Shown here one piece after another: positions 61,740 through 64,000 of a DNA stretch of 64,000 nt. Under the pieces are notes generated by a model that made no database searches, was not told the origin of the DNA, and was given only the letters and a program-made list of their open reading frames with translations. The translations under genes and the position numbers were made by a program. Source of the DNA: Paracoccus zeaxanthinifaciens ATCC 21588 (GTDB lineage: Bacteria > Pseudomonadota > Alphaproteobacteria > Rhodobacterales > Rhodobacteraceae); the NCBI RefSeq assembly GCF_000420145.1, contig NZ_ATUJ01000004.1, positions 124,001 through 188,000 on the forward strand, written 5' to 3'. Within the stretch, counting starts at the first letter, position 1, and the number at the start of each line of letters is the position of its first letter.

Positions 61740-63200
61740 TCACGGGCGGTCGCTGCGCAGGCCGGACCCTTTGCCCGACAATCCGCCCGACACCTCGTCG
61801 GTGGCCTCGGCGGCCAGTTCCTCGGGCAGGACCAGGTTCAACACGATGGCGATCAGGGCGGCGGGCAAGATGCCGGACGCGCCCAGGACGCGCAGCGTGT
61901 CGGGCAGGTGCTGCAACGCGTCGGGCGATCCGGGCGCGGTGCCCATCGCCTCGAGCTGCAGGCCCAGGCCGACCGACAGCGCGACGGCGAAGATGACCAT
62001 GTTGCGCCGGTTCCACGTCACGTCCGACAGCATCGAGATGCCCGAGGCCACGACCATGCCGAACATGACGATCACGCCCCCGCCCAGAACCTCGATCGGG
62101 ATTGTGCGGATGACGGCGCCGATCTTGGGCATCAGCCCGCACAGGATCAGGAAGATCGCGCCGATGGTGACGACGTGGCGGCTCATGACGCCGGTCATCG
62201 CGATCAGGCCGACATTCTGGCTGAACGAGGTGTTGGGAAAGCCGCCGAAGACGCCCGCGACCGCGGTGCCAAGGCCGTCGGCGAAGGTCGCGCCCTCGAT
62301 CTCTCGGTCGGTGGCCTCGCGGCCGGCGCCGCCCTTGGTGATGCCCGACACGTCGCCCACGGTCTCGACCGCCGACACGAAGGCCATCAGGCAGAAGCCG
62401 ATGATCGCGGCGATCGACAGCTCGAACCCGTATTTGAACGGCATGGGCAGCGCGAAGACGGCGGCGTTCGACCAGGACCCGCCGATCGCCTCCAGCGTCA
62501 GTTTGCCCGTGACCAGGCAGAAGCCATAGCCCGCAAGGATGCCCACCAGCACCGCCGAGATCGCCAGCATCCCGCGCGCATAGAATTTCAGCCCCAGGGT
62601 CACGGCGATCACGACCAGCGCGGCGGACCAGCTTGCAAGGCTGCCATAGCTCTCGGCCCCCTGCGCCTTGGCGGGCACGCCGCCCGCCGCGTATTCGATG
62701 CCGACCTTGACCAGCGCAAGGCCGATCATCGTCACCACGAGGCCCGTCACCAGCGGCGGCAGCGCAAAGCGGATGCGCCCGATGACCAGGCCCAGTGCCG
62801 CATGGAACATGCCCCCGATCAGCACGCCGGTGAACAGCGCGGCCAGGCCGTCCACGCCCTTGCCCGCGACCAGCGGGATCATGATCGGGATGAAGGCGAA
62901 GGACGTGCCCTGCACGATGGGCAGCGCGGCGCCCACCGGGCCGATGGTGACGGTCTGCAGCAGCGTGGCGATGCCCGCGAACAGCATGGACATCTGGATC
63001 AGGTACAGAAGCTCGGGGAAATCAGGGCTGTTCGACCCGAAGCCGAAGCCCGCGGCCCCTGCCACGATGATCGCGGGCGTGACGTTCGCCACGAACATCG
63101 CCAGCACGTGCTGCACCCCAAGCGGGATCGCCAGCAGCAAGGGCGGCGTGTGGTTCGGGTCCTTCAACTGTTCGGCTGTGCCCAGCACCTGGTCGGCCAT
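61740..63200 (-). CDS. NCS2-family purine permease (urate/xanthine type)
   Basis: The 486-residue protein has about 14 membrane helices. It begins with the usual LLAIPLGVQHVLAMFVANVTP and carries the NAT signature SQNVGLIAMTG, where Gln-Asn is the form seen in xanthine and urate carriers and not the Glu-Asn of uracil carriers. It should take up urate or xanthine with protons for the neighbouring catabolic enzymes. ATG 63200 follows a GAGGGGA ribosome site; an earlier in-frame start at 63284 lacks one. hiuH follows on the same strand after 134 bases, and an IclR gene is divergent. Confidence 0.93.
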   Translation of the reverse strand: MADQVLGTAEQLKDPNHTPPLLLAIPLGVQHVLAMFVANVTPAIIVAGAAGFGFGSNSPDFPELLYLIQMSMLFAGIATLLQTVTIGPVGAALPIVQGTSFAFIPIMIPLVAGKGVDGLAALFTGVLIGGMFHAALGLVIGRIRFALPPLVTGLVVTMIGLALVKVGIEYAAGGVPAKAQGAESYGSLASWSAALVVIAVTLGLKFYARGMLAISAVLVGILAGYGFCLVTGKLTLEAIGGSWSNAAVFALPMPFKYGFELSIAAIIGFCLMAFVSAVETVGDVSGITKGGAGREATDREIEGATFADGLGTAVAGVFGGFPNTSFSQNVGLIAMTGVMSRHVVTIGAIFLILCGLMPKIGAVIRTIPIEVLGGGVIVMFGMVVASGISMLSDVTWNRRNMVIFAVALSVGLGLQLEAMGTAPGSPDALQHLPDTLRVLGASGILPAALIAIVLNLVLPEELAAEATDEVSGGLSGKGSGLRSDRP

Positions 63201-63484
63201 GGCCTGTCCCCTCTGTCGGTTGTCGTTGGTTTCTGCCTTTCGCCGTGTCGCCGACGGGGCCGGTATTTCCAGCCATCCGCCCATCGCGCCCGCGCCGCCA
63301 TGATTCGGGCGCGGGGGCCACGATCATCTTCCGCTGCTGCCCGCCTTTGCGGCAATCACCTGCACAAAATCGCGGCAGCAATATCGCGCCCAAAGCTTCC
63401 GGTTTTCCGGGCGGTCCGAATTTTCTGCTTGTCTGGCAGGATATTCCGGCGAAAACACGATGACGCACCAGACGGAGAGAGCAG

Positions 63485-64000
63485 ATGGCAGACCCGACCC
63501 GCCGTCGCGGGCGCCCGCGCAAGACCACACCCGATGCACCGGCCACCGTGCAGGCGCTGGACCGTGCGCTGGATCTTCTGGACCTGCTTGCCCTTCGTCC
63601 GGGCCTGACCCTGTCCGAGGTGTCCGAACATTCCGGCCAGCCGCCCTCGACCGTGCACCGCGTGCTGCACACGCTGGCGACGCGCGGCATGGTCGAAAGC
63701 GACCCCTCGACCCAGGCGTGGAACATCGGGCCCGCGACCTTCCGGCTGGGATCGGCCTTCATGCGCCGCTCGGGGCTGGTCGAGCGCGCGCGCCCGATCC
63801 TGCGGTCGCTGATGCAGCACACGGGCGAGACCGCGAACCTGGGCATCCTGCAGGGCGAGACCGTGCTGTTCCTGTCGCAGGTCGAGACGCAGGAGACGAT
63901 CCGCGCCTTCTTTCCGCCGGGCACCCGCTCGCCCCTGCACGCATCGGGGATCGGCAAGGCGCTGCTGGCCTTCGGGCGTCCCGAACTGCTGGATGCGCTG
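63485..64000 (+). CDS. IclR-family regulator, truncated by the window end
   Basis: The open frame runs off the end of the window after 172 codons, without a stop. The N-terminus is basic (MADPTRRRGRPRKTTPD) with a winged-helix region (VQALDRALDLLDLLA then GLTLSEVSEHSGQPPSTVHR, about residues 22-62), and the effector domain begins near residue 90 (HTGETANLGILQGETVLFLSQVETQETIRAFF). The opening and the SQVET/RAFF blocks resemble BhcR/AllR-type IclR regulators of glyoxylate and allantoin metabolism. It is divergent from the purine permease, with 284 bases between, so it likely controls the urate genes or glyoxylate genes beyond the window. Confidence 0.9.
   Translation, partial: MADPTRRRGRPRKTTPDAPATVQALDRALDLLDLLALRPGLTLSEVSEHSGQPPSTVHRVLHTLATRGMVESDPSTQAWNIGPATFRLGSAFMRRSGLVERARPILRSLMQHTGETANLGILQGETVLFLSQVETQETIRAFFPPGTRSPLHASGIGKALLAFGRPELLDAL

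Noticed and set aside
63201-63484. A small gene in the permease-IclR gap
   Set aside because: No start with a ribosome site and sensible coding bias; the gap is better read as a shared promoter region, with a loosely inverted GTTTTCCGG/CCGGCGAAAAC pair that is too imperfect to call.

Overview
The window looks like a chromosomal segment of a high-GC alphaproteobacterium, most probably a Rhodobacteraceae/Paracoccus-type organism. The reasons are the strong GC bias in third codon positions, an NDUFA12-type complex I protein next to the conserved DUF2155-aat-accC-accB block, a SqdB sulfolipid enzyme, and a methionine synthase encoded as two genes. The assignment is by recognition, not by database search. 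Coding density is very high, and many genes are coupled by 4-nt ATGA stop/start overlaps. I saw no rRNA, tRNA, CRISPR array, insertion sequence or prophage gene, and no gene-free stretch over 300 bases.

Layout. 0.1-2.1 kb: an unrecognised membrane protein with a ClpP-fold periplasmic protein. 2.15-5.2 kb: a MarR/MFS/HlyD efflux operon behind a double palindromic operator. 5.2-10.4 kb: a Zn/Cd/Pb P-type ATPase, guaB and a FadL-type porin. 10.5-18.2 kb: an unidentified P-loop ATPase, metA, ppk2, an orphan solute-binding protein and the split methionine synthase. 18.2-24.8 kb: choline-to-betaine genes (betIBA) divergent from a choline ABC importer (choXWV), with a dyad between them. 24.8-29.1 kb: capsule-export genes (kpsM opposite kpsE-kpsT) and sqdB. 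29.2-40.9 kb: housekeeping genes (hisAFE, accBC, aat, a MlaD protein, NDUFA12, clpX, clpP, pth, trpB, DUF families).

41.0-51.4 kb is an accessory catabolic island on the minus strand. It holds a GMC oxidoreductase, an enolase-superfamily enzyme, an aldehyde dehydrogenase and a peptide/opine-type ABC importer, with a divergent LysR regulator. The intergenic region carries two AT-rich dyads two helical turns apart. Its substrate is not obvious, and it is the best candidate here for an undescribed pathway.

51.3-64.0 kb is a purine-degradation region: xanthine dehydrogenase (xdhA, xdhB, xdhC), guanine deaminase, a LysR regulator, membrane urate hydroxylase (puuD), hydroxyisourate hydrolase, an NCS2 purine permease and a truncated IclR regulator. 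A PepSY membrane protein and a small secreted Cys/His-containing protein follow puuD on the same strand. Together these genes would take guanine and xanthine to urate and on to the hydroxyisourate hydrolysis product. The next enzymes are not in the window.
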